Assembly (NCBI GenBank): GCA_012513225.1
Contig: JAAZCQ010000037.1
Coordinates: 1 to 64,000, forward strand
Source of the DNA: Erysipelotrichaceae bacterium
GTDB taxonomy: Bacteria; Bacillota_I; Bacilli_A; Erysipelotrichales; Erysipelotrichaceae
Length of the DNA stretch: 64,000 bases
Direction of reading: 5' to 3'
The position numbers were made by a program, and so were the translations under genes. Of the stretch, positions 25,507-36,124 are shown in pieces (within the stretch, counting starts at the first letter, position 1; each line of letters begins with the position of its first letter). The notes below the pieces were generated by a model. It saw only the letters and a program-made list of their open reading frames with translations, ran no database searches and was not told where the DNA came from.

Positions 25507-26418
25507 TTATTCCTTTTTAAAACTTCTTTTTTCTGGTTTAGCTTGTTTTGTTTTAGCTTCACTTGCCGCTTTTTTCTTTATCAACATTGGTTTAAAAATA
25601 ATTCCTCTATCTTTTAAATCTTTCATTGTAATATTAAGTACTTTTTCATAATTTTGTATTCTGATATCATCTAAAATTGGATTAATAGATGTAACAGTAT
25701 ATATATTGTTCTCATATTCAACCTTACTATTTAATTTAGGTAATCCTGTTACAACTTCTTTATAATCTTCATCTTCGTATTTTAAACAGCACATTAGTTT
25801 TCCGCATTGTCCACTTAACTTAGGAATATTTAAAGCTAACATCTGATTTTTAGCCATATTTATACTTATAATATCAAATTTATTTAAAAATCTTGAACAA
25901 CAACATTCCATTCCACAAACACCAATTCCACCAACTAGTTTTGCACGATCCCTTGCGCCTATTTGTTTTAATTCAATTCTACACTTTAAATGAGAGGCAA
26001 GTAATTTTAACAAATCTCTAAAATCTACTCTTTCATCTGCAAGATAAACAAACAATATTTTTGTTTTATCTAAAGTATATTCTGCACTTATAAGTTGCAT
26101 ATCAAGCCCAAGCTCTTCAACTTTTTTTTCGCAAAATTTTAATGCTTCCTTTGCATCCTCAATGTTATTTTTATATTCTTGGTGATCTCTTTCATCACCT
26201 TTTCTTAATATAGGTTTTAATTCTATATCACTTACATAGGTGCTACTGTCCCTTAAAGAACTTATACATTCACCTAATTCTAATCCTTGTGATGTTTCTA
26301 CAACTAAATAATCACCATATTCAATTGTTTCATCATCAGTTCCAAAACTATATGCTTTTCCTCCACCTTTAAATCTTAAAGAGACAACATATTTATACTG
26401 TAATTTAGCTTCAGTCAT
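25507..26418 (-). CDS. ricT: PSP1-domain protein RicT (YaaT), RNase Y regulator subunit
   Basis: Part of the RicA-RicF-RicT (Y) complex that steers RNase Y mRNA processing in Bacillus; the complex carries iron-sulfur clusters. The PSP1 core contains VCGMECCCSRFL and SGQCGKLMCCLKYE (about residues 165-215), which supply the conserved cysteines. The C-terminal 35 residues are a Lys-rich tail. The organism appears not to sporulate, so the older name, stage 0 sporulation protein, does not reflect its role here. The start overlaps the holB stop by 8 bases. Confidence 0.93.
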   Translation of the reverse strand: MTEAKLQYKYVVSLRFKGGGKAYSFGTDDETIEYGDYLVVETSQGLELGECISSLRDSSTYVSDIELKPILRKGDERDHQEYKNNIEDAKEALKFCEKKVEELGLDMQLISAEYTLDKTKILFVYLADERVDFRDLLKLLASHLKCRIELKQIGARDRAKLVGGIGVCGMECCCSRFLNKFDIISINMAKNQMLALNIPKLSGQCGKLMCCLKYEDEDYKEVVTGLPKLNSKVEYENNIYTVTSINPILDDIRIQNYEKVLNITMKDLKDRGIIFKPMLIKKKAASEAKTKQAKPEKRSFKKE

Positions 26419-27379
26419 TTTTTTCCTCCATAATTATTTGATACATTAATTGATCTAATATTAAACTTGTATTAAATATACCTAATTTACATTTATCTTT
26501 AGCTTCTACTAGTAATAATATTATACTTGAATAATCTTTCTTATTAAATTTTTTAACCAATTTACTATACCATCCATATTCACTATCAAACTCTCTTGAA
26601 ACATCTTTAAAAAATAAACCCAGTATTTCTAACAAATATGATACTATCTTAGCATTTTTACTAGAATCAGTTAATAAAATCTCTCTTTGAAAATAATATA
26701 AAACAGAATATAAATTATCATAGTTTTCTATAAAATATTTTGCACCATTTAAAGCAAGCTGATATTCTTCTTCCTCACTGGTAGCAAACATATTAATATC
26801 AGGTTTTATATTACTAATAATATATGAATCAATATCATTCATTCCACTAGTTAAAGCAATGTTCATAAATTCATCAGGATTAGGGTTTTTAAAATTAATA
26901 ATTTGACATCTAGAAACTATTGTTGGAAGTACCCTTTCCGCACTATTTGTAGTAAGTATTGCAATAGTATTATTAGGTTCTTCTAAAAACTTTAATAAAG
27001 CATTCATTGCTTTTGGACTAGATTTTTCAACACTATTAATAATATAAAATTTCTTACCATCTTTTTCAAAAGCTGTTTTTGAAAATCTATCTTGTATAAA
27101 TTCTGCATCATCTTTTGTGAATAATTTTTCTTCTCCATCAAAATATAGAAAATCAACATAATTGTTATTTGCTATTCTTAAACATGTATTACATTTTTCA
27201 CAAGCTAATTCATCTTCTTTACAAACTAAACTTTGTCCCATAAATACCGCTGTTTCTTTTTTTGGTGTTCCAGGAATACCAACTAATAAAAAAGCATGAT
27301 TAATATGGTCACTAGTAAGTAATCTTTGTATTAATTTATAAACTATAGGTTGCGTTTCTTTTAAGTATTCTTTAACCAT
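26411..27379 (-). CDS. holB: DNA polymerase III subunit delta'
   Basis: Clamp-loader subunit that pairs with the delta and tau/gamma subunits. A zinc module (CKEDELACEKCNTC) lies at about 53-66. The P-loop position reads GIPGTPKKE, degenerate as expected for delta', which does not hydrolyse ATP. The sensor/arginine-finger motif SRC is in PTIVSRCQ. The length of 322 residues is typical of Firmicutes. Its start overlaps the tmk stop by 8 bases. Confidence 0.93.
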   Translation of the reverse strand: MVKEYLKETQPIVYKLIQRLLTSDHINHAFLLVGIPGTPKKETAVFMGQSLVCKEDELACEKCNTCLRIANNNYVDFLYFDGEEKLFTKDDAEFIQDRFSKTAFEKDGKKFYIINSVEKSSPKAMNALLKFLEEPNNTIAILTTNSAERVLPTIVSRCQIINFKNPNPDEFMNIALTSGMNDIDSYIISNIKPDINMFATSEEEEYQLALNGAKYFIENYDNLYSVLYYFQREILLTDSSKNAKIVSYLLEILGLFFKDVSREFDSEYGWYSKLVKKFNKKDYSSIILLLVEAKDKCKLGIFNTSLILDQLMYQIIMEEKND

Positions 27380-27992
27380 TGATAATTTTAATTACCTCAT
27401 TAAAACAAGATTCTATTACCTCTTCTTCAGTTTTAGATGCGTCAATAATGATAATTCTATCTTTAAATATTTTAATTACTTCTTGATAACCATCAAAAAC
27501 ATCATTATGAAAAGATAATGCCTCTTGATCTAATCTATCTTTATTTTCTCTATTTTGTATTCTATCTAATGCTGTTTTAGCATCAATATTTAAAAACAAT
27601 GTTTTATCCGGTAAATTATTTTCAATCGCAAATTGATTAATTTTATAAACTTGATTTATTCCAAGTTTTCTTGCATAACCTTGATAAGCTAATGAAGAAT
27701 CAACAAATCTATCACAAATTACTATCTTATTATTTTTTAAAGCTGGTAAAATTTTTTCTATTAGATGTTGTCTTCTGCTCGCAGCATATAATAAAGCTTC
27801 AGTTCTAAAATCCATTTCTGTATTCTTAGGATCTAAAATTATATCTCTAATTTGTTCTGAAATCTCTATTCCACCAGGTTCTCTTGTATAGATTACATCA
27901 TAGCCTTTTTCCAATAATTTATTATAAACACCCATAGAGGCACTAGTTTTACCGCTTCCATCAGGTCCTTCAAACGTTATAAAAAATCCCAT
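27372..27992 (-). CDS. tmk: Thymidylate kinase
   Basis: Phosphorylates dTMP to dTDP. The P-loop GPDGSGKTS is at 9-17, the DR(Y/F) motif reads CDRFVDSSLAYQG at about 95, and TREPGG is near residue 36. The length of 206 residues is normal. It heads the conserved tmk-holB-ricT-rsmI block; an 90-base gap separates it from queT. Compared with Bacillus, the small genes between tmk and holB (darA, yaaR) are absent. Confidence 0.97.
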   Translation of the reverse strand: MGFFITFEGPDGSGKTSASMGVYNKLLEKGYDVIYTREPGGIEISEQIRDIILDPKNTEMDFRTEALLYAASRRQHLIEKILPALKNNKIVICDRFVDSSLAYQGYARKLGINQVYKINQFAIENNLPDKTLFLNIDAKTALDRIQNRENKDRLDQEALSFHNDVFDGYQEVIKIFKDRIIIIDASKTEEEVIESCFNEVIKIING

Positions 27993-28082
27993 ATTTTATC
28001 TTCCTTTTGTGTAATTATATCATAAGTGTATATTATTTATCTTCTAGTATCATAATCACATAAAAAAATAAAATTAGAAATT

Positions 28083-28607
28083 TTATCTAACTTTATTATT
28101 TTCAAATATTTTATTTTTTTTCATTGCATTAATTATAAAATAACCAACTATTACTGCAATAAGTTGCCCTATTGCTACTTCTAAACCAAATATAATAATA
28201 CCAAGCATTAAATTATTTGGCATTAATACAAAAGCTAATTCAGTTCCAATAAAAATTCCATTTAACAATACAGGAAATATCATTGAGATTAATGGAATAT
28301 TTTTTATTGTTTTATCTTTAAAATAATATGTTCCTAAAGCAGCAAGAAATGTTGCTAAAGTCCCAATAAAAATATCTAAAAACCCAAGTATATTAATACC
28401 CATCATTGCACCTATTAGATTTGTTAAAAAACAACCTAAGGTTACTCCATAAATAGAAGGTTTATATATTAAAGGTAATAAAGTTAGTACTTCTGCAATT
28501 CTAATTTGAATATTTCCAAATGATATTGGTGCTAAAACCAAAGAAACAACTGCATAGGATGCAGCAATTAATGCAATATTTGTTAAATCTTTTGTAGTAT
28601 ATTTCAT
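28083..28607 (-). CDS. queT: QueT-family ECF transporter S component (queuosine precursor uptake)
   Basis: Membrane substrate-binding component of an energy-coupling-factor transporter for preQ0/preQ1-type precursors. The signature SFGNIQIRIAEVLTLLPLIY is followed by GVTLGCFLTNLIGAMMG, and about five or six hydrophobic segments are present in 174 residues. ATG 28607 is preferred over ATG 28643 because GTGGGGT precedes it at the right distance. It lies 49 bases after the nudix gene, leaving no room for a preQ1 riboswitch. Transport needs a shared EcfAA'T module encoded elsewhere. Confidence 0.87.
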   Translation of the reverse strand: MKYTTKDLTNIALIAASYAVVSLVLAPISFGNIQIRIAEVLTLLPLIYKPSIYGVTLGCFLTNLIGAMMGINILGFLDIFIGTLATFLAALGTYYFKDKTIKNIPLISMIFPVLLNGIFIGTELAFVLMPNNLMLGIIIFGLEVAIGQLIAVIVGYFIINAMKKNKIFENNKVR

Positions 28608-28656
28608 ATTTACCCCACACAAACTTAACTTATTCTCATTCAATTATTTAAATAAG

Positions 28657-29193
28657 TCAATATTTTAATAGCTCTTTTACCATAAAAGTCATTGCGATAG
28701 TTTTACCATCGCAAATTTCTTTATTCATAATCATTTCTATAAGCTCTTCTAATGAATATGATTCTAATGTTATAAATTCATCATCATCAAAATGTTGTCC
28801 ATAATATTTATCTGTCTTTGCATAATACATATCAATTACTTCTTCTAAATAAGCTCCTGTAGGAACCATTTGTCCTAAATATACATAGTCTTTACCACTA
28901 TATCCTGTTTCTTCCACTATTTCCCTTTTTGCACAAGTTAAAGCGTCTTCCCCATACTCCTTCTTTCCCGCTGGAAATTCAAGCATTGTTTTTTGTTGAC
29001 CATATCTAAATTGATTTACCAAAAAAAACTTTCCATCTTCTTTTTGTAAGGCTATAGCCACCCCTCCTGGATGTTCTACTACTTCTCTATATCCTTTATT
29101 ACCATCAGGTAATAATACCTCATCAGTTCTTAAATTAATGATTTTACCATCAAATATTCTTGTGCTTTTTATTTTTTTTTCAACTTTATTCAT
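28657..29193 (-). CDS. nudF: ADP-ribose pyrophosphatase-type NUDIX hydrolase
   Basis: Hydrolyses ADP-ribose or related nucleoside diphosphate sugars. The Nudix box reads GKKEYGEDALTCAKREIVEE followed by TGY, at about residues 85-107. RIFDGKIINLRTDEVLLPDG at the N-terminus and MVPTGAYLEEVIDMYYA after the box are typical of the ADP-ribose group. The length of 178 residues is normal. It is the first gene of a unit continuing into queT and tmk. Confidence 0.9.
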   Translation of the reverse strand: MNKVEKKIKSTRIFDGKIINLRTDEVLLPDGNKGYREVVEHPGGVAIALQKEDGKFFLVNQFRYGQQKTMLEFPAGKKEYGEDALTCAKREIVEETGYSGKDYVYLGQMVPTGAYLEEVIDMYYAKTDKYYGQHFDDDEFITLESYSLEELIEMIMNKEICDGKTIAMTFMVKELLKY

Positions 29194-29289
29194 AACTTAG
29201 CTCCATATCTATTTTTTATTATAGTAGTTATCTTAACTTATATCTAACATATATTTGATTAATTATGAATATTTAAGTATTAAAAAATA

Positions 29290-29318
29290 TTGACTTACAA
29301 AAATATCAAGGATATACT
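29290..29318 (+). promoter_or_regulatory. Sigma-A promoter of the metY-metA T-box transcript
   Basis: TTGACT (29290-29295) and TATACT (29313-29318) are separated by exactly 17 bases. The predicted start, near 29325, is just upstream of the T-box leader. Confidence 0.8.
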
Positions 29319-29324
29319 ATATTT

Positions 29325-29588
29325 CATAAAGACAAAGAAGAGGAAAGTAGACTGGAGCTAGTTGCAAAGAGATCCCTTTATAGGTGAGATAAGGGAAATG
29401 AATGCTAGTTGAAAATGGCCTTGGAGTTGCGTATCGAGTGAATATTTCATTAGACTACGACGGTTGCTACCGTTAAAAAGCTAGAGTATGTTTGTACTTG
29501 ATGAGGGAATAATTGTGAAGTTATTCTAAATAAAGGTGGTAACACGAAGTTATATGCTTTCGTCCTTATATGGATGGAAGCATTTTTT
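29325..29588 (+). promoter_or_regulatory. T-box riboswitch, methionine specific, with terminator
   Basis: The conserved T-box sequence AAAGGTGGTAACACG is at 29532-29546. It is followed by a terminator hairpin (arms ATGCTTTCGTCC and GGATGGAAGCAT, 29554-29583, then six T). Upstream is a long stem I with AGTAGA, AGAGA and the apical GGTGAGA. After the inner helix the 3' side reads GAAAATGG, so the specifier codon is most likely AUG at 29415-29417. Uncharged tRNA-Met would favour the antiterminator and switch on the downstream methionine genes. Confidence 0.9.
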
Positions 29589-29607
29589 GTTAGAAAGGAA
29601 TAAGACA

Positions 29608-30885
29608 ATGACAAAAAAAGAATATCGTATTGAAACAAAAGCAATTCAAGCAGGATATGATCCTAAAACTGGAGAGTCTCGTATACCTCCAATATCACAA
29701 TCAACAACTTTTGTTTATGAAAAAGCTGATGATATGGCGGCTTTATTTGATCTTGAGGCTTCAGGCTTCTTCTATACTAGATTAGGTAATCCAACAACTG
29801 ATGCTTATCAGAAAAAAATGGCTGAGCTTGAAGGAGGAATCGCTGCTATTGCAACAGCTTCTGGTCAATCAGCAAGTCTATATTCAGTAGCTAATATTGC
29901 TCAATCAGGTGATAATATTATTGCTTTAAATAATATTTATGGTGGAACTTTTACTTTATTAAAGGCTTCTCTTGCAAGATTTGGAATAGAAACAAGATTT
30001 GTTGAAATTGGTGAACTTGATAAAATACATGATTTAGTTGATGAAAATACTAAATGTGTATTTGGTGAGAGTCTATCTAATCCAAGTGTACAAGTTTTAG
30101 ATATCGAAAAAGTTGCTGATATTGCACATCAACACGGTTTACCACTAATTATAGATAACACATTTCCAACTCCATATTTATGTAGGCCTTTTGAACATGG
30201 GGCAGATATTATAGTTCACTCATCAACCAAATATTTAGATGGACATGCAGCTGCAATGGGCGGAATTGTTATAGATTCAGGTAAGTTTGATTGGACAAAT
30301 GGAAGGTTCCCACTTCTAACTGAACCAGATCCAAATTATCATGGAGTTTCTTACACAGAGTCTTTTAAAGAAGCAGCTTATATAACAAGAGCAACTGCAG
30401 TATTAAGTCGTGACCTTGGTGCTATTATTAGCCCAATGAACGCATTTTTAACAAGTAGAGGAGTTGAAACTCTTCACCTTAGAATGGAAAGACATTCTGA
30501 AAATGCACTTAAAGTAGCTAAATTTTTAGAAGGACATGAAAAAGTAGAATCAGTTAATTATCCAGGATTAAAGTCTGATCAATACTATGAATTAGCAAAG
30601 AAATATCTCCCAAAAGGCCAATCAGGGGTTGTTTCAGTACGCGTTAAAGGTGGTAAGGAAGAAGGTAAAAAATTCATGGAAGCATTGAATCTATTCAGAA
30701 TAGTTACTCACGTAGCTGATACAAGATCATGTGTACTTCATCCAGCTTCAGCAACACATAGGCAGCTAGATGACGCTACTTTAATAGCTTCTGGAATCTA
30801 TCCTAATTCTGTTAGGCTTTCAATTGGAATCGAAAATATTGATGACATTATAGAAGATATAGATCAAGCACTAAGTCAGATTTAA
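29608..30885 (+). CDS. metY: O-acetylhomoserine sulfhydrylase (PLP-dependent)
   Basis: Makes homocysteine from O-acetylhomoserine and sulfide. It is a Cys/Met-metabolism PLP enzyme of 425 residues. TRLGNPT near residue 52, the PLP-binding lysine in HSSTKYLDGHAA (about 200-212), and SRGVETLHLRMERHSENA follow the family pattern. The length and the first 30 residues (ETKAIQAGYDP) fit MetY better than MetB or MetC. ATG 29608 is chosen because AGAAAGGA precedes it; the frame extends upstream only into the T-box. The adjacent acetyl-type MetA supplies its substrate. Confidence 0.92.
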   Translation: MTKKEYRIETKAIQAGYDPKTGESRIPPISQSTTFVYEKADDMAALFDLEASGFFYTRLGNPTTDAYQKKMAELEGGIAAIATASGQSASLYSVANIAQSGDNIIALNNIYGGTFTLLKASLARFGIETRFVEIGELDKIHDLVDENTKCVFGESLSNPSVQVLDIEKVADIAHQHGLPLIIDNTFPTPYLCRPFEHGADIIVHSSTKYLDGHAAAMGGIVIDSGKFDWTNGRFPLLTEPDPNYHGVSYTESFKEAAYITRATAVLSRDLGAIISPMNAFLTSRGVETLHLRMERHSENALKVAKFLEGHEKVESVNYPGLKSDQYYELAKKYLPKGQSGVVSVRVKGGKEEGKKFMEALNLFRIVTHVADTRSCVLHPASATHRQLDDATLIASGIYPNSVRLSIGIENIDDIIEDIDQALSQI

Positions 30886-30928
30886 TAATAAAGTTTTACA
30901 ATAATTAAAAAAAGAAAGAGGTGGTAAC

Positions 30929-31849
30929 ATGCCTGTTATTATTCCAAAAGACTTAGTTTCAGAATCTGTTTTAAAGGAAGAGAAAATAACTACAATTTGG
31001 GATGCCTCTGCCATTAAGCAAGATATAAGACCATTAAAAATTGGTATTGTCAATTTAATGCCAGATAAAACAACCACAGAAATACAATTACTGAGATTGT
31101 TATCAAATACAGCCTTACAAATTGAAATTGATTTAATCCATATGGGTTCTTATAAATCAAAAAATACTGCTTTTGAACACTTGGAAAAATTTTATAAGAC
31201 ATATGATGAAATTAAAAATAAAAGATATGATGCTTTAATAGTAACAGGAGCTCCTGTAGAAAAATTGGACTATGCAGATATAAAATATTGGCCAGAATTA
31301 AGATTAATTCTAGATTTTGCAAAAGTACATGTATATTCAACAATGTTTATTTGTTGGGGAGCACAAGCAGCTTTATACTACTATTATGGTATAGAAAGTA
31401 TTTTGACTGATAAGAAAATATTTGGTATTTATGACTATAAGATATTAGAAGATGATTCCCTTTTACAAGGTTTTGACGATTTCTTTTATCATCCTCAATC
31501 TCGCTATACATATATAAATAAAGAAAATATTTTAAAACATAAAGATTTAAAAGTTTTATCAAATAGGGAAGATACCGGTGTAGGATTAGCTATAAGCAAA
31601 GATCAAAGGCTTATATTTAATTTTGGGCATTGGGAGTATGATGAAGATACTCTTCATAAGGAATATGTAAGAGACTTATCTAAAAATCTAGATATTATAA
31701 AACCTATTAATTATTATAAAAATAATGATCCAGAACAAGGTACTTTAGTACGTTGGAGATCATATGCATCCGTATTCTTCTCAAATTGGATAAACTCGGT
31801 ATATCAAGGTACCCCTTATGATTTAAATGAACTTTCTGAAAACTTCTAA
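30929..31849 (+). CDS. metAA: Homoserine O-acetyltransferase (MetA family)
   Basis: Activates homoserine for methionine synthesis. It is a 306-residue class-I glutamine-amidotransferase-like fold. The catalytic Cys is C142 in FICWGAQAA, and the His/Glu partners lie in FNFGHWEYDEDTL. Residue 111 is Glu (TGAPVEK). In this family Glu at 111 is known to favour acetyl-CoA whereas Gly gives succinyl-CoA, so this enzyme should be an acetyltransferase. That agrees with the neighbouring O-acetylhomoserine sulfhydrylase. AGAGGTGGT precedes the ATG. Confidence 0.94.
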   Translation: MPVIIPKDLVSESVLKEEKITTIWDASAIKQDIRPLKIGIVNLMPDKTTTEIQLLRLLSNTALQIEIDLIHMGSYKSKNTAFEHLEKFYKTYDEIKNKRYDALIVTGAPVEKLDYADIKYWPELRLILDFAKVHVYSTMFICWGAQAALYYYYGIESILTDKKIFGIYDYKILEDDSLLQGFDDFFYHPQSRYTYINKENILKHKDLKVLSNREDTGVGLAISKDQRLIFNFGHWEYDEDTLHKEYVRDLSKNLDIIKPINYYKNNDPEQGTLVRWRSYASVFFSNWINSVYQGTPYDLNELSENF

Positions 31850-31873
31850 ATGAATTTATAAATTAAAGGCTTT

Positions 31874-31912
31874 AAAAAGCAGTTGCTCTTATATATAAGC
31901 GACTGCTTTTAC
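31874..31912. terminator. Bidirectional terminator between metAA and gpmI
   Basis: AAAAGCAGT and ACTGCTTTT pair perfectly, with inner arms CTTAT and ATAAG. A and T runs flank both sides, serving metAA (ends 31849) and gpmI (ends 31943) in opposite directions. Confidence 0.85.
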
Positions 31913-31942
31913 TTTTCTTATTTTTTTATCAACAATACTAAA

Positions 31943-33511
31943 TTATTTAATTATACCTTCATTCCAGCCTTCAACTGGATCTAAATCTAGTAATTTAACA
32001 ATTGTAGATGCAACATTACTTAAACCAAAGCTTCCTTCTTTAATTTCTACATCTGCATTATAAATTGCAAATGGAACAGGGTTTAATGTATGTGCTGTTT
32101 TTGCCCTTGTAGGATCTTCTGGTTTTTTCTTCTTTTCATACATTTCATCAGCATTTCCATGGTCTGCAGTAACAACTAATATAGCATTTGCTTTCTTACA
32201 AGCATCCATTACTCTTTTTAGCATTAAATCTACAGATTCAACACCAATTAATGTTGCTTGATAAACTCCAGTATGCCCTACCATATCTCCATTAGGATAG
32301 TTACATCTTAAGAAGTCATAATCACCTGATAAAATTGCTTCAACTAACTTATCAGTTATTTCTGCTGATTTCATCCAAGGTCTTTGTTCAAAAGGTATAA
32401 CATCACTAGGAATTTCTACCCATGTTTCTAAAGTATCGTCAAATTTTTCTGATCTATTTCCATTCCAGAAATATGTAACGTGTCCATATTTTTGTGTTTC
32501 ACTTATTGCATAAGATCTAATACCTTTTTTAACTAGATATTCACTCATAGTGTTTTTAATATGAGGTGGAGCAACTAAGTAATTATCAGGTAATTGTAAA
32601 TCTCCATCATATTGAAGCATTCCTGCATAAAATACATTAGGATATTTTACTCTATCAAATACATCAAAATCTTTATAGTCGAAAGCCTTAGATAATTCTA
32701 TAGCTCTATCTCCTCTAAAGTTAAATAGAATTACGCTATCTCCATCATCGATTGTTCCTGCAGGTTCACCATTCTTACTAATAACAAATCCAGGTAAATC
32801 TTGGTCAATAACTCCAAGTTCTTTTCTGTATGTTTCAATTGCTTCAGTAGCACTTTCAAACATTCTTCCAAGTCCCATAACATGGTGTTTCCAACCATCT
32901 TCAACCATCTTCCAATTAGCTTCATAACGGTCCATTGTGATAACCATTCTTCCACCACCAGAAGCAATACATCCATTAAATGTATCATCATTTAATTCTT
33001 TTAATTCATTTTCAAGCATATCAACATATGTCAATGCACTTGTTTCAGGTACATCTCTACCATCTAATAAGATATGTACTCTTACTTCTTTTACACCTTC
33101 TTTTTTTGCTTGTTTTAGCATAGCAAACAAATGATTAATGTGAGAGTGAACATTCCCATCAGACAATAATCCAATAAAGTGTAGTTTACCATTTTTACAA
33201 GCATCTAAACTCTTTTTCCATGTTTCTGATTCAAAAATAACTCCACTAGCAATTGATTCATTTACTAGTTTTGCACCTTGACTATATATTTGCCCACAGC
33301 CAAGGGCATTATGTCCTACTTCAGAGTTACCCATATCATCATCACTTGGAAGTCCAACCGCAACTCCATGTGCCTTAATAGTAGTACTAGGACACTCATT
33401 CATTAAGAAATCAAGCTGTGGCTTATAAGCGTGTAGAACAGCATTACCATTATCTTTTTCAGTATAACCAACACCATCCATTACAACTAAAACAACTGGT
33501 CTTTTACTCAT
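31943..33511 (-). CDS. gpmI: 2,3-bisphosphoglycerate-independent phosphoglycerate mutase
   Basis: Interconverts 3- and 2-phosphoglycerate in glycolysis using two Mn ions and a phosphoserine. It is an alkaline-phosphatase-fold enzyme of 522 residues. VVMDGVGY at the N-terminus and the catalytic Ser in DDDMGNSEVGH (about residue 63) are seen; metal ligands occur in HGNADEM and AKTAHTLNPVPF. It stands alone here rather than in the usual gap-pgk-tpiA-gpmI-eno cluster. AAAGGAGAAATAT precedes the ATG. Confidence 0.96.
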   Translation of the reverse strand: MSKRPVVLVVMDGVGYTEKDNGNAVLHAYKPQLDFLMNECPSTTIKAHGVAVGLPSDDDMGNSEVGHNALGCGQIYSQGAKLVNESIASGVIFESETWKKSLDACKNGKLHFIGLLSDGNVHSHINHLFAMLKQAKKEGVKEVRVHILLDGRDVPETSALTYVDMLENELKELNDDTFNGCIASGGGRMVITMDRYEANWKMVEDGWKHHVMGLGRMFESATEAIETYRKELGVIDQDLPGFVISKNGEPAGTIDDGDSVILFNFRGDRAIELSKAFDYKDFDVFDRVKYPNVFYAGMLQYDGDLQLPDNYLVAPPHIKNTMSEYLVKKGIRSYAISETQKYGHVTYFWNGNRSEKFDDTLETWVEIPSDVIPFEQRPWMKSAEITDKLVEAILSGDYDFLRCNYPNGDMVGHTGVYQATLIGVESVDLMLKRVMDACKKANAILVVTADHGNADEMYEKKKKPEDPTRAKTAHTLNPVPFAIYNADVEIKEGSFGLSNVASTIVKLLDLDPVEGWNEGIIK

Positions 33512-33773
33512 ATATTTCTCCTTTTTCTAAGCATTTTTAGTATAACATAATTATATACTAAAGTTAGTTAACACTGTTTAAATATGATTAAGAAAAATAA
33601 AAAAATTATTCTTACAATCTATTTAATAATAAAGATTCTCTAAAATCGTATGGGCTTGGGGATTCCCTCTAAAACTATATGAGTCAATTTTTAACTCATT
33701 TTTTAATGATGTGGGGATATCCTTTAAAATTATGTGGGGTGTTCAAGACAAAAGAAAACCTGCAGGCTAAAAT

Positions 33774-33923
33774 GTGATTAGTATATCAAATGGTTTATTT
33801 AATTTTGAAAGATTAAGGGCTAAATCTATTTATTTTCTTAATAGATTCATGTCTTACTCTATTACTAATAACTTAAAATCTTATAAAAGAGCTGATAAAC
33901 CTAAAAGATTATATAAAAAATAA
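33774..33923 (+). pseudogene. Possible transposase C-terminal remnant
   Basis: A 49-codon open frame encodes a basic, aromatic peptide with ISNG near its start and NFERLRAKSIYFLN in the middle. The two parts recall the end of ISL3-type transposases, where they are normally separated by about 20 residues, so an internal deletion is possible. There is no ribosome binding site and no inverted repeats were found. The match is by eye and weak. Confidence 0.3.
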
Positions 33924-33946
33924 ATGTTATTTGATTCTGTTTGATT

Positions 33947-34010
33947 ATAAAAAGATGATTCACTAGCACTGAAAGTTTACTTCTATGTCTTGTTCTTCAT
34001 CTTTTTTTAT
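33947..34010 (-). repeat. Terminator-like repeat, copy A (after bglA)
   Basis: On the minus strand AAAAAAGATGA and TCATCTTTTT are inverted arms 38 bases apart, with T residues after the second arm. The same outer arms occur at 39553-39654 and 44309-44360. It starts 23 bases beyond the bglA stop and probably ends the five-gene beta-glucoside operon. Confidence 0.6.
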
Positions 34011-34032
34011 ATAACATTTTTAAATAAATAAA

Positions 34033-35818
<1,786 letters not shown>

Positions 35819-35819
35819 C

Positions 35820-36122
35820 TTAAACCCCCATTAACTCTCTAGCTTGAATAACAACTTTTTTTCCATCAAACATTCCATATACAGCCATATCAATAATACC
35901 TACTGGTTTTTCAGGGAAAAGATCTTGAATTTCTTTTTGTTTATATCTAATTTGTGGTCCTAACAAAATTACATCAGCATCTACAGCTGTTGTAGGCGCA
36001 CTATCTACAGAATATGCATTTACTAAATAATCTAAATTATTTCTTTCAACAACTTCTCTCATATTTTTTACTAATACACTTGTAGATAAGCCTTGGTTAC
36101 ATAATAATACTATTTTTTTCAT
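35820..36122 (-). CDS. PTS cellobiose-family EIIB
   Basis: Cytoplasmic phosphocarrier of 100 residues with the phosphorylated Cys at position 8 (VLLCNQGLSTS). The P-loop-like turn after Cys and the GPQIRY segment near residue 62 are typical of lactose/cellobiose EIIB. It starts 2 bases after the stop of the PRD regulator gene and is followed by EIIA. Confidence 0.95.
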   Translation of the reverse strand: MKKIVLLCNQGLSTSVLVKNMREVVERNNLDYLVNAYSVDSAPTTAVDADVILLGPQIRYKQKEIQDLFPEKPVGIIDMAVYGMFDGKKVVIQARELMGV

Positions 36123-36124
36123 AT

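Larger units (their letters stand above)
33512..34032. other. Gene-poor stretch with decayed coding sequence and a repeat
   Basis: About 520 bases without an intact gene. The left edge carries the gpmI promoter region (TATACT about 33 bases before the ATG, minus strand). Two imperfect 28-base copies, at about 33657-33684 and 33713-33740 (TTGGGGATTCCC and GTGGGGATATCC cores), lie in direct orientation. A short open frame at 33774-33923 looks like the end of a decayed transposase. The right edge is the terminator-like repeat that ends the beta-glucoside operon. Confidence 0.5.

Noticed and set aside
28608-28656. preQ1 riboswitch before queT
   Set aside because: Only 49 bases separate queT from the nudix stop, and no preQ1 aptamer-like sequence is seen there.
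29450-29644. 64-codon minus-strand frame across the T-box
   Set aside because: It is antisense to the T-box and the metY start. The RNA structure fully explains the conservation of the region.
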